A stretch of DNA of 64,000 bases from assembly GCA_050084985.1 (NCBI GenBank), contig JBITNC010000001.1:27280001-27344000 (forward strand), written 5' to 3'. Positions within the stretch are counted from its first letter, which is position 1, and the number at the start of each line of letters is the position of its first letter. Below the pieces are notes generated by a model. That model was not told the DNA's origin. It ran no database searches and saw nothing but the letters and a program-made list of their open reading frames with translations. The position numbers were made by a program, and so were the translations under genes. Source of the stretch: Nageia nagi. Its lineage: Eukaryota > Pinophyta. This document shows positions 11,801-24,440 of this stretch, piece by piece.

Positions 11801-12869
11801 GAGATGGATTGCAACAAATAATAGCAAAATTTGAACATTTTCAATTCACCTTTCTCAAAATTCTCAAACAATGCCCCAAATTAGGAAATTCGCAACAAGT
11901 TTTATAAATACATTAAAGATTCATTAAAAGAGTATTTCTTTAACACTTTGAATAAATTAAATTTTCAAAATAAAAATTTTATTAAAAAATTATTAATGTG
12001 GAAGTTGTTATTTTACATCTAATTATTAATCTCTAGAGAAGGATGATTCCTATACCTAAAAACTAAACCCTAACTTAAAAGTCAAAAGTTAAAAATGTGA
12101 AGGGTTTAGAAGTTTGACTCCAAGCTTACAAATAATGTACAAGTTAGAGCAAAACATTTTTGGTAATTAGACTAAAATTATGAATCATAAAGAGATTATG
12201 GACTTCTATTTAGGGTTAACCACTTTGTAGTAATAACTACATATTCATTCTAACCTACATAATTCATATTTTTAACTAAATATACATGATGCAAATATAG
12301 TTCCATAGAATGCAATAAATAGCAATAGAATTTGAACATTGTATAATTACCCTAAATCTTAAATATTATCGAACAATACCCCAAATTGGGAAATTTATAA
12401 TAGGGTTTATAAATATATCAAATACTCTTTGAAAGTGTATTTTTGTCACATGTTATTGAGGGAAACAACCCTAGGTAGATAATCGAAGAAGAAAAAATCC
12501 TAAGCATATGAATTTAATAGAAAAATAACTTCAATATGATAAATTGAGAATGCATACCATGATGGTCACTATACCCCTGCTAGTAGAGAGCTCCAGGTAG
12601 CGGTACCATCTAGGATGATATGCAATTTCAATAGATTTGGTTAGGATTTTTTTGTTGATGAATAAAAATGAAAACAAACAAATGGTATACATGTACAAAG
12701 AACAAAATAATTCAACATGGCATCCGAGCATATGAGTATGAGAGATCTTCTTAATGACATCGTCTAGTACTATCTATAAATTTTTTTGGTACAAATCATT
12801 TTCTTTTATTTTGAAATTTTGAGAAGCACAAATGCCAGATACACACCCTGAATTAATTTTCATTTATAT
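11801..12869. other. Intergenic, with short dispersed direct repeats
   Basis: No gene supported. A ~50-base phrase (caacaaggtttataaatatat.aaagactcattaaaag) occurs near 11339, 11894 and 12401, and a fragment of the PPR phrase gatgcaaatatagttccat reappears at 12287. This indicates local segmental duplication of PPR-A flanking sequence. Confidence 0.5.
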
Positions 12870-13410
12870 TCATGGCTATACATGCATGATATATCTCAAA
12901 TATAAATTTCATTTATAATTCTCACTATACACCCATGATATATTCGTTATACACCCATTATATATGTCATACTAAATTTTCAATTTTTTTCATATTTCTC
13001 ACTATACCTAGTGATGTCACCTCTATACATCCATGATAATGTCATTATATGTCCATGATATATCTCATCCAAAAATTACAATTTTTTTCTTATTTCTAGC
13101 TATACGCCCATCATGTATTCAATATACATGCATAATATATTTGATATATGCCCATGATATATCTTGGTCTAAATTTTTAAAAATTTTCATAGTTATGGAT
13201 ATATGCCTATGATATATACAACCATGAATATATCTTGGTGGAGCAACAAAATCAGGTAGTAGCTAGGTGGCGAATTTCGATATACACCCATAATTAATAT
13301 TTCGATATATGCCTATGACATATCTAAATGAAATGACAAGATTGTACAAAGGTGGTGGTAATGGATATACACCCAACATGTTTTTGATATACACCCATGA
13401 TATATGTACA
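12870..13410. repeat. Degenerate minisatellite built on tatacacccatgatatat
   Basis: Variants of (c)tatacacccatgatatat recur about 15 times at irregular spacing, for instance near 12886, 12927, 12952, 13090, 13295 and 13390, mixed with short unrelated spacers. Not coding. Confidence 0.75.
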
Positions 13411-13435
13411 AATTTGATTGAAGGATAAGCTTCTC

Positions 13436-13501
13436 CATATATATATATATTATATATATATATATATATTTTATATTATATATTTATATATATATAATAT
13501 G
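13436..13501. repeat. AT-rich microsatellite, imperfect (TA)n
   Basis: A nearly pure run of TA dinucleotides broken by tt and ttta interruptions. Confidence 0.9.
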
Positions 13502-14540
13502 AATATTTGCATGTTTCAAAATATAGTTGATGAGTCATGATGAGAAGGATTATAGTATGCTGGTCTAAATGGTAAATATGCATTGATGGCATTAATATTT
13601 GAAGGATAATAATATTAGAAGGATAATCTATTGAATCATGATTATATTTATTTAATTTTTTTATGTCTAAATAAAATATAATAATATATTAAAATAATGT
13701 AATTTAATAAAAACTAAGATTATATCATTTTTGTATGAAATTATTATGAAGAATATGACACATTCTTTTTACTCATTAATCCCAATTCAATCCGTATTTT
13801 GATATAAAAAATTTGTAAATTTGTATTTATAAAATATCATCTTGAATTATACTTTACTATGTCCAAAATATTTTTATTTTAAATTTAATGTCCACCGTAG
13901 AACCATAGGGCGTAATGGATAGGCATAATGGAAATACTCGACCCCACATGATTTCCTACTCCACCATCTATAGGGATGTGAAGCTTTGAGTGCCCATGCT
14001 TACTTGCATGTGACTTGGTTTTTTGGTGGATTGGCCCACAATTTCATATCAATCCCACTACCACAACTTGGAAGGAAGGACTAGAATATTTTGTAAGGAA
14101 TTTGTCTTTATGGCCACATTGAAATTGTCAAATCTTATTAATTTATGGCCACCACTCCTCTCAAAGTAATGTACAAATAATTTTTAATTTCTAATGACAT
14201 CCATTTCTCCTTAGATATACAATGGTCTGATTTTGTATAAAAGATTAAAATAATTTAGTGAGAGTTGATATATTAACGATTATAATATATTGTTAAGTGT
14301 TATATGTTTGAGGTTTTTTTAATTATTTTTTTAGAATTTGTAAATTAGCATTTAAATTTAAGATTTTATGATCATTGATTATAATTTTATATAAAAAAAT
14401 ATATGCAAATAAAGTACAAAGAGATATCTTATGATTGTTGTAAGGTCATAAAAAATATTATCTTAGTCTCCTTCATAATTCAAATAATTTTTTTTGAAAG
14501 GTAGCATTAGCATTTATTGTTAATAATTTATGTCAAGGGA
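13502..14540. other. Intergenic, nothing recognised
   Basis: AT-rich, with a less AT-rich patch at 13890-14160 that has no open frame or familiar motif. Confidence 0.5.
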
Positions 14541-15260
14541 CTTGAATTTCTTATTTTTCAAAACATCAAATTCCATCCTCTAATTTCTTGCATAACCATC
14601 TTGGAAATAAACTTGATGGTGTTTTGTTGATTATTACATATTATGGGATTCTCAATAACAAGGATGATTATCCATGGGGTGTGTTGATTAACCCACATGC
14701 AATTGCAAACTTCTTATTGTGGTCACAAACATTATGATATGCATATTCCTTTATAGTATGTAAAATAAAATTTGTTTTCAAAATGCACCCTTCCAACATT
14801 TAGAATAGCCAAACTCTCCAATTTTAATTGGATTTCCTTTATTTATAGGTTTTTCTTATCCTTTATGATAAATGCATGTACTTTATTCTTTCTAAGATGT
14901 CTTTCATTAGTTTTATCACCTTAGCTATGTCATCCCAAACACCAACTTCAATATACATGTTTACTAATAAAACATAAGCTACAAACAATTTTGGTTCAAA
15001 TTCTAAAACATGCTTAACTACCAATTTTCCTAACTGCATATTTTCATAAATTTTATAAGGTCCAAGCTATGTGCACCACATTAAAGCATCAAGTTTATAT
15101 CTATTTCTATGAATAAAGTTTTGTGCATCATTCAAATTCCCCGCATGGCCAAAAGTGTCTATCACATAGCCATAATAATCTCTTCTTGATATGATTCTAT
15201 GAATTTTACTCATTGAGTCAAAGTAATATCAACCCTCATCCATTAAGCCTCCATGGTTAA
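14541..15260 (-). pseudogene. PPR-B: C-terminal remnant of a PPR-DYW gene
   Basis: The minus strand, read from 15260 downward, shows NEGWYYFDSMSK, then YGYVIDTFGHAGNLNDAQNF, EFEPK with YVLLVNMYIEVGVWDD and LMKD, and finally a DYW-type segment with KKFAIACGLINTPHG. In family terms these are the last repeat, E, E+ and the start of the DYW cytidine-deaminase-like domain, which acts in organelle RNA editing. The HSEK motif reads HNKK, so the zinc-binding and catalytic Glu is lost. Stops and frameshifts are present, and the terminal DYW tripeptide is not recovered. The orientation is opposite to PPR-A, so it is a separate locus. Confidence 0.75.
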
Positions 15261-15306
15261 TAGTAAAATGAATACCAATACTAAGATAGAACTAGATAAA
15301 TCCACC

Positions 15307-15308
<2 letters not shown>

Positions 15309-15362
<54 letters not shown>

Positions 15363-15387
15363 ATTATATATATATATATATATATAA
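15309..15387. repeat. Compound (CA)n-(TA)n microsatellite
   Basis: About 25 CA units (15310-15360) are followed by a taatta spacer and about 11 TA units. Confidence 0.95.
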
Positions 15388-15689
15388 TCTACATGCATTT
15401 TGAATCTCCCCAAGGACTACTTTTGTCTCAAAATATTAATGACATGTCATTTAAATGAACCTTGTATTTAATTAAGATGTATATTATGGTCTTGTATATG
15501 ATTATATACATTTATCATTATGAGCCATGATCTATTATTAAATATATGAATATTTTAATAAGCATAGTTGGTGGTCACATAAGACTAATGTTAAATCATA
15601 TGTGAGTAAAGGTTTTTTTATTTTAGTAAAAATAATTATAGCTTTTGGATAAATAATTTTTTTTATTCAATCATGAGGAAAATTATTCT

Positions 15690-15905
15690 AATAAACTCCC
15701 CATGGCACCAGAAGGGTAAAATTTTAACATCTTCTCCATCCACCTAGAACCTATGGATAAAAAGTATGATGATAGCCAAGACATAATTGAAATGTAGCCA
15801 AATTGCAATACGTAGGAATAACCATCCAAAGATTTGAACTTGAGACCTCCTATAAAAGAGTGAAAGCTTGAGCCATTGTTTGATCTCCTTAGGGATGATA
15901 AATAA
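15690..15905 (-). repeat. Possible tRNA-derived SINE
   Basis: On the minus strand TGGCTCAAGCTTTCAC (A-box-like, near 15865-15882) is followed by GGTCTCAAGTTCAAATC (B-box-like, near 15832-15848), about 35 bases apart as in a tRNA-type internal promoter. Downstream the sequence runs into a body with GGTGCCATGGGG and a T-rich end. No flanking duplication was established. Confidence 0.3.
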
Positions 15906-16959
15906 ACTTTTATTATATTTTAATTAGAATAAATGAAAGTTATGTATCTCTCATGGGAATTTTAGGATATGCTATGCAAATGGGGAGCATCATATCCTCA
16001 TTATAGTATTGTCATTGTTTATAATACTTTTGAGGTCTTACTCCCAAAAGGGGGATGATGGGATTATCAAAGTACTCCATTTAATTGTTCAACTTTTTGC
16101 CAACCAATCAGTGCCTTTATTACCTCCATAAAAACATATTAAATTTTTTGACTTTATTAAGACATTGAATGAGGTTTTTTATTTCTTATTTTATATTTTT
16201 AATGTTCTATTGAATTTAAGAATTTTTGGTTAAATCATTTGTAATCAAAAGAAAGGATCATTCTATAAAAAAATCTAGTATTAATTGCATCTAACCATAA
16301 TGATATCAGGTTTGCATCCAACAAAGTAATCCCATTTTATGTGTCCTACAAAAAGGAAATTTAGAAGTAATTCCTAACTTATTATTTAAGGCATATAAGA
16401 ATAAATAAATATGTAAGCCATTCCTAACTTGTAGACCCCTTATACAATTTTGATCTACTAAAGGCAAATGCTTCTAGTAAAATCAACATATTTAGAAAGA
16501 AAATTTTGGGCCTATAGGCTATCAACTCATAATATAACTTGCAAATGATCTTTTCCATTGAATCGTTACACCTAAAATGGTCTTTTAGTGTGATATTTTA
16601 CCATCCTTAAAGACCTTTAAAGGTGGTTATTGCATTAGCATCTATGAGGGTGTTGTAAGAAAGTTTGCAACATACAAGGTCTATTAAAAATCACCTTAGT
16701 TTATCATTATGATGGTAGTATAGAATCATCCTCGTAGTAGTTATAAATCACTCTCTCAGGGGTTATTAGATTGGTTATTATCTACCATTTATAGGGGTAT
16801 TGTAAAAAGTTCATAGTAAATGAGGGTGATTTAAAACTACCCTCTTAGGTTCGATTATGATATTTTAAAACCAAGCAAGAAAATTTCGTAGTATTGTAAA
16901 AAGCAAGAGTGATTTTACATGCTCAAAAAAGAGAGATAAAACTCAAAAGTTAGCCAAAA
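15906..16959. other. Intergenic, nothing recognised
   Basis: AT-rich, no supported gene. A short phrase with tcaccttagtttatcattatgatgg / gattggttattatc (16690-16850) is weakly repeated. Confidence 0.4.
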
Positions 16960-18126
16960 AAATTAGGCTCAATTCCTAACAAAATCCTAGGTCCTTAGGA
17001 CCCTAAGGGACACAAATAGGGTAAACATAGCTCAAGTGTATGTAGGCCCCCTTAACTTTATTCAAGAGGTTGATAGAAAGATAAATAATACCTACATGCA
17101 TTGATTTTTATATTAATGCTTATGATGATATTCTAGATGATTTGATAATGCTATGATATGCTATAAAGATTTCTCTAAATATCATAAATATTAACAAAGA
17201 TTATGTTATACAATGATTTATGCTTAAATGTATCAAGATATGTAATAAAGATCCTAATACAAATGAATAAAGTAATCTAAATACAATACATGAGGAATTA
17301 AAAATATTCATAAATATAATTGATAATATAATGCTAAAAATTGATAAAGGATATGATCAATTATGATAAAATATGATAATAGAAATATGCTTTCTAAAAT
17401 CCTAAGATAAAATACTATGTTCAAACCCTACAAGAAAGAAAGTTATCTAAACATTATTTATGCATAAACAATAATACCCACAAAGCTAAATGATAATTAC
17501 AATGATAAATTATAGTGGGAATGCTAAATGATATGATGGGTATACTCAAATATGATAATTATGGTAAGCTATAGGAAACTCTAGCATGATTTAGCCTAAA
17601 TATTCATCTACATGCATACAAATATCATATGCAAGAAAATCATGCTACGAAAGCTCCAACAAAGCTCCAATAATGTAACTATGGCCTAGAATCACATGAG
17701 ATACAAGCATAAAAGGTACAAATATATGATAAACAAGCTAGATTATACCTTAATCCATCATAGGATGGGGTTAGATCATAATGTTGGAGTGTTGTAATGG
17801 AGGGTTTCTATAAAACCACATGAAATAGCTTGAAGATGTTGATCAATGTTTGAATATAAATGCCTAATATGATATAAGATCAGAGTACTTGATTTCTAAA
17901 ATGAAAGTGTTAGATATGAAAATGTTATTACAAATGACCTTTTATAATGCTATAACTTTTTATTGGTTGGATGACTACTAGGTCCTTAGGATCGATAGGC
18001 TGATTACCCAATCAGTTAGCTAACTGGTAACTGTTATGATTTTGATAAATTTTGAAAATTTTCTCATGTTTATGATTTATAACCAAATATTCATAAATAT
18101 ATATCTTATGTTTTGTGGTGTCAACA
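16960..18126 (-). repeat. Gypsy-A 3' LTR (left copy)
   Basis: It aligns with 27290-28344 plus 29509-29616. Shared blocks include atgtaggcccc/atgtaggtccc, ggttgatagaaa.ataaa.aatgcctacatgcattg, catcataggatggggt.agatcataatgttg and gtttatgattta..accaaat.ttcataaat. It ends gtcaaca at 18126. The left boundary (about 16960) is where similarity fades and is approximate. Confidence 0.75.
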
Positions 18127-18139
18127 ATACCCCTTTTTT
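18127..18139 (-). promoter_or_regulatory. Gypsy-A polypurine tract
   Basis: The minus strand reads AAAAAAGGGGTAT directly before the LTR start TGTTGACACC. This fits a plus-strand primer and fixes the orientation of the element. Confidence 0.6.
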
Positions 18140-20149
18140 AGTTTATTTTTGTAGCACACAAAACTTAGCACAAAAACCAAATGACATGATTGTATTGATT
18201 GTTTATGATTATAAATGCTTTTATTTTGATAAATGATTAATGATTAATGATCAATGATGATTTTTTTGACAAGGATGGTATGTGATTGTAGGTATGCAAA
18301 CCTACCAAATGTTGAGGAACAACTTCTAAGTATCTTAAAACACAAATCAATGTAAGATATTCTAATTTATGGTAACATGTGATTATACTTGACTTATTAA
18401 ATTGTTAGATCTCAATGATTTGATTATTTTATGCTAATTTTGAACCAACTTATGGTAAGAAAAGCAACCTTTACATGAATTTATTGAATGTAAAGAGGAA
18501 AATGCTAAAACCCACCTTACACTAGTTTATGACAACTAAGGAGGAAAATGCTTAAAATAATAGCTTTTCCCTATGTTAAATGAAAAGAAAAGAGTGATAA
18601 TGCTAATTATATAATCATAAATAAGTATATATTTGGACCATGTTAAATAAAAATAAAAAATTTATACTCTAATGATGATGCATGAAGCTAATATTATGAT
18701 ATGTTGTCAATATGCTAGGATGTGATATTATTGATATAGACTTAATATAGTTGATATCTTTCCCCTCATACCATGGTTTGATAGTTAAGAAAGAAGCAAA
18801 GTCAATGAAAGTATCAATTAACCATTGATAAATGCTCATTAATCATGATTTTGATATTGACAAGATGTATGGTTATGATACTCGATGTAAAAAGATAGAC
18901 CAAGAAAATTCAACCATCCCAAAGTCATCACCATTTTTTCTATAAGATTATGTTTCCCTTAGAAACCATGATATTCAAAAATTGATGATCAGGCCCAAAG
19001 GATTGATTTTAGGTAACCCAAATAATATGATTATATCCCAATTGGTTGCATCCTCATTGGGAAGAGGCCCATGGGTAGTGATAATGATAAGGGGTCAAAT
19101 GAACCTCAAAAATATGTGCTTATGATGATTTGATATTGATATTGTGGATATGTTTGATATACTTTTGATATTTTTAATTTTTTATGCTTTATTTTATATA
19201 TAATAAAAACATAACAATGATGATATGATAATGATGTCATGATAGGCAAAGATGTATACCATATGATTATATATATAATGATTATGATATCAATAAAAAA
19301 TGAAAAAGATAAATCATGATAGTTATAGGAGATGAGTGACTTGTTCTACCCCAAAAGGAGGAGTAGGCTTCAGTATCGACTCCTAGGATGTCAAGAGTAT
19401 GATGATATATATTGAAATATGTTCAAGTGATGTATATTTGATGTCAAGATATAACATAGTGCTTATGTTTATATTTAATGATTTTATTCAAAAGATATGT
19501 GATGATATGGAAAAGGGTTTTTTTTTATTCATTGACTCATATGATAAATGTGATGGGATATCCATACCCCTTCTTACTTGTTGATTATACTATTTTATTT
19601 CATCCACATGGAAAAATACCATAAATTCATGATAAAAAGATGATCCAACCTCATGATATACTTAACCTAATGATGTTGAAGCATCCACTTGATTCATATT
19701 ATGTTTAGGCAAAGGATTCTTAAATATCCCCAAATATTAATTTGGTGGTGCGATTAGAGTTCCTATTGAAACTTTCTCATTTTCAATTAGGTATTGGAAT
19801 ATGTATCACAATCACATGCACTGATTAGTACTTGTTCTACACCTTTTGTCTATGAAAATTGTAAAATTTATTTTCCTTTTATCACATTATAGTAGATGCA
19901 AATATATTTTTCTTTGTTTTGGATAATTTTATGATGTTTTCTTGAATCGAAATATATCCTATAGAGGTTACACCAAAGGAGTAAAATAATGAGATTATTT
20001 TGGTAGTAAAGTTACTTGATTGTTGAGTTTCCCTTATTATTTTTGTTGTGATTCCATTATATTATAGTTTATGCTTGATTAACATCATATAATAGTTAAT
20101 TTTGTTTTGGTTTTTGATAAGATTTATTACTATCATTTCCATCATTGTT
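18140..20149 (-). other. Gypsy-A region between gag and 3' LTR
   Basis: It is very rich in tgata / atgata phrases. One minus-strand phrase, FKNPLPKH (near 19690-19720), resembles the segment before protease in Tat-lineage Gypsy elements. No RT (Y-x-DD) or integrase motif was found in the frames I read, so most of pol seems absent or beyond recognition. Confidence 0.4.
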
Positions 20150-21960
20150 GCATTTTTTATCATTATTTTTCTTTCTTAGCTTGGTTTCACTTGATTAAAT
20201 CTTAACTTCCTCAATGAGCTTAGCTTGTACTAATTCCTCTTCAAATAATTTGTGTTGTATTTATAAGATATATGAATATTCTTGTGAAATATTTTACTAA
20301 ACATCCTCACAAGCTCATCTTATGGCAAAGTGTAAGGCAAGTATGTGATAAGTGCTCTCCATATTGATATATAGTATTTGATAGACTTATGCTTGAATTA
20401 TCATAATATAGATTTTACAATTGTTCAAATGAATAAATTATATGTTTAGACAATTTGTTATACCAACCCAATGCTTTGCCTATAAGAATAATTGGAAATG
20501 TTCTAAGCACAAAAACATTTTCATTTGATATAATGTAGCAATAATAATTGAATGATCTCAAATGTTCACTTGGATATTCCTCACCTTTTAATTTTTCCAT
20601 GTGAGGTACTTCAAACTTGTAAGAAAATGACTTAATTGGAACCATGGGTTTGTTTGGTTCATTGATAATTATATGATAAGACATCTTAATTTTATTTTGG
20701 TTATTGATTTTAAGGTCCATGTCTTGTAGCTTATTTAGAATTTCATCATTCATGGTTGGATAATGTTGATTTTCCATGAGTTTCTCTTGATAACTTAGTT
20801 GATAGCATTGTTATATATTTTCCTTAATAGTTTATTCAATTCCTAATTTGGAACAAAGTTTCTTTGTGATATGTAAGGCTGATTTTGTTGATTAGCCATT
20901 TGATTGATAAACCCTTGAATTTTATTTTGGAATGATGGTTCGTTAAATTTTTATTTGATACTTATTGATAAGATTGATTTTTTCCAATGTGATAATGTGG
21001 GGCTTGTTGATATTGACTTGGTTGATTGATTTGATAAGATAATTGAGATTGATTTTGATTAACATTGATATTTTGATAAGATTATGAAGCATGGTGTTTG
21101 ATTGCTTAAGGATTTGATGAAAAAAATTTCTTTTTATTTGTTATTGGTTTATTTTATAGAAAGGATTATTTTTTCCAACAAGAGAAACTTGTTTTGATTG
21201 AGGTTGATTTTGATCATGATTAAGAATCCTAAAAGGATTGAGATTTTGATTTGCCCCTATACCTTGTGAAATACTTTGATTTTGTATGATCATAGGATTA
21301 GATTGCACAATGAATTGACTTGGAGTATTAAAGTTCTATATTATTAATTTTGATGAAATAATAAATATACTAGATTAATAATAGGTTGTTGTGCATTTTA
21401 TACTTGTTGAGAAAGATTTGGTTATGAAAATGATGTGAATAGGAGATCTTGTGATGGAAATTGCTGCATTGGTTGAGACTTAGATTAATGTGTTGAAAAA
21501 AATTGGTGATGTTGATACTAAAGGTGACTGAAGAGCCATAGACACTATATTTTAAAATTAATTAATTAGATCTTTGAATATTCAATTTTGATTATATGAA
21601 CGTGAATGTTGAGGATCATTATATTTAGGATCAAAGTGATGAATAATTTTTTGTATATGAGAATACGATGGTATTATTTATTATTATTGACAATGTTGTA
21701 TTTTAAATTGATAAAAAAATAAATTTAATTAATTTTAAACCATGGTATCATTGAAAAATATATGTGGTGACTCTTTAGGAATATTTACAAACATAGAATA
21801 ATTTTTTAAATCTTGAAAAAATGATGCATGATGAGAGGTTGAATGATGAGAATATACATGAGATGAATATGATGCTTGTGGAGTGTTAGGTTTAGAATAA
21901 GGGTTTTGATTTTGATTTTGTTCTTGTTACCTAGCTTAAGACCTAGTTTGGATGATCCCT
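20150..21960 (-). pseudogene. Gypsy-A gag
   Basis: The core open frame (20415-20777) is a Ty3/Gypsy capsid-type gag: FEVPHMEKLKGEEYPSEHLR is the usual P.....KF.G...P..HL.. entry, followed by RTFPIILIGKALGWYNKLS, matching FP.SL.G.A..WY..L. Beyond a stop at its end, minus-strand coding continues with WRALITYLPYTLP and ELVRMF (about 20300-20400), again gag-like. Upstream (20780-21960) the minus strand encodes an Asn/Gln-rich stretch (NQNQNPYSKPNTPQ near 21900), a plausible disordered N-terminus. Several stops divide the gene. Gag would form the virus-like particle; no enzyme domain follows. Confidence 0.75.
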
Positions 21961-23519
21961 ATGAAAGGATATACATCCAAGAAAGGACTCATGTATATTA
22001 TTTAAGATGGTATTTGGTGAGATAAATACAAATAAAAAAATAATACAAATAAATGTACAATATCCCAATAGTACCAAACAAGTGAAAGAAAATAGACACA
22101 AAGCCTATAATTTTGATTAATATCTTTTTAGTGAATGCAAGATTAACACACACAACCTATAAAACCCTATATGCTTAAACCAATAGTGATAAAGATAACA
22201 ATAGTGATAATGTTATCTAATTTATTTGATGTTCAATTGGACTATTAATCTTGTTAATAAATATTTATTTTAAGATTATTTTACCTCTTATTTAGTTTTC
22301 TTAGAATTAGTCTAGATAAGAGTTAATAGGTAAAGATCAATCACTAGGGGAATGTAAAGTAAAATGCATGTTTCATGTGCTTGTGTGTGCCTATCTTAGG
22401 TATGAATTTCAAGTATAGGTAAGGGTTGTGGTAATAAGGTCCATGTGCCTTAGTGTTCCTTGGCTCGTATGTAATTAAGATGTAATGATACAAAGAGAAA
22501 AACTATAACGAACCACCCAATGGCACTAGTTGATTTCGAACACCATCAAGGATGTGAATGAAACTATGTTTAAATTATTACTATGTGATGATAAATTTTA
22601 ATTAGAAATATATATTGTTTGTATTAAGTTGATGCTATCTTTGAGATTTTATGATGTAGGTAATAGATTACTACAAGATGAAAGGAGAAATTGAAGACCC
22701 AATGAACCAAAGGTGAATTGGTGATAGGAACGGAAGGGTAAGAAGAGGAAATGATTGGCATTGAATCACTAACACACCTGATGACCATTGAAAATCATGT
22801 AGATGCATGTAGAATAATTATTTGAATGTTGAGTTCTTGATAAAACTATGTTTATGAAAATGTGTGGATTAACCTTACTCTATAGAACGAGGTGACCATC
22901 GCAAGTAAAGATGCATTTTCCCTTGTTTTGTATTTTTGAAATTTGAATTTGAAATGGAGGGGAAAAGGGGATATACCTATAGTTAAATTTTAACATTATT
23001 ATAAGGTTAGAAAAAATAATTTATTGGGGTAAAAGTTGAATATGAGTGTGCATATTATTGCCACATAGGACTAGTAGTAAAAACACTATTAGATAGAGAC
23101 TGTGGTCTCTTTGTGGTATGACATGATATTTAATAGCTAGAAAAATAATAGAGAAAATAACCTACTTAGTTTTGTATTTTTGTATTAGGTGTGGATAAGA
23201 GTTGGCACTAAATTATCAACTAATGAAAAAGATTTCAAAGTATTAAATGCCATTACCATTATCTTCAACTTTAAGCAAACCTAACCCAAAATTATTGAAG
23301 GTGTGAAAAGATGTTCATTTGAACAAATTTGAGCCCCTTTAGCTATAAATAAAGGAGTAGAGCATTGAAAAAATACCAACAACAACTACCTATCTATCTC
23401 TTGCTATTTTCATTTTGTTTTGATTATTCTCAAGCTTGATGCAGAGTTACATGAAAAAAATAAGTCTCTCTTTCCTCTTCAAGTCAAGGTGCATTCTTTT
23501 ACATTTTTTTTTTAAGGTA
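21961..23519. other. Gypsy-A leader region, no gene recognised
   Basis: AT-rich and non-coding. A plus-strand TATA-like phrase, agctataaataaaggagtag (23340-23359), is followed by a CAACAACAACTACC leader-like stretch and a C/T-rich tract (23390-23490), looking like a promoter and 5' UTR. No open frame follows, so this could be an LTR or gene-promoter relic. Confidence 0.35.
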
Positions 23520-24440
23520 GTCCTATTTTGAGATATTTAATATGATATTTATCATAATGTTTGGTAAAGCTTCATAGAATTAATGGCTGTTAGAAGTGTT
23601 GAACAATTTGCAGAGACATAGTGGTTCTTTTATTTACAAATTGTTACCATGTCATTTTCTTTAAAAAGTAAAGGAGTGGGATTTCATTTTGTTATTCTTT
23701 TTTTTTTATTTAGATATAGGGGTGAAAAATTTCATGTACAAATTATATTATGATATTTTAAAGAGACTAGTCAAATATTCCCCCTTATGCCTTTAGTTAG
23801 AATTTAATGAATTTATTTTGACATAAATTTTATTAAATTCCTAATATGATGTTTATTATAATATTTCATATAATTAATTAATGATTGAAGTGTTGTAGCA
23901 TTTGAAGAGACATAATGGTCATTTCATTTAAAATTTGGTATCATATCATTTTCTTTAAAAAGTAAAGGAGTGAAATTTTCTTTTGTTATTCTCTTTTTAT
24001 TTGGATGTAAGAGTGAAAAATTTCATGTATAAATTATATTATGATATTTTAAAGAGACTAGTCAAATATTTCTCCTTATGCCTTTAGCTAAAGTTTAATA
24101 AATGACATAAATTTTATTAAATTCCTAATATGATGTTTATTATAATGATAAAGTTTCATTAATTGTTGATTGAAGTGTTGTACCTTTTAAATAGACATAG
24201 TGGTTATTTATTTAAAGGTTGATACCATGTCTTTTTCTTTAAAAAGTAAAAGAGTGGGATGTTTTTTTGTTTTTATTTAGATGTAGAGGTAGAAAATTTC
24301 ACGTACAAATTGTATTATATATTTTATAATATTTTAAGAAGACTAGTCAAATATTTCTCCTTATGCCTTTAGTTAGAGATTAATGAATTTATTTTGACAT
24401 GAATTTTATTAAAGTCTTAATATGATGTTTAGTAAAGAAA
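23520..24440. repeat. ~290-bp tandem repeat, three copies
   Basis: Each copy contains ctttaaaaagtaaa(g/a)gagtg, aaaatttca(t/c)gta.aaatt and agactagtcaaatatt.c.ccttatgcctttag. The actagtc landmark lies at 23766, 24057 and 24342, giving periods of 291 and 285. The copies have many differences, so the array is old. Confidence 0.88.

Noticed and set aside
12717-12730. tggcatccgagc as a primer binding site
   Set aside because: No LTR end adjoins it and no gag or pol follows in either direction.
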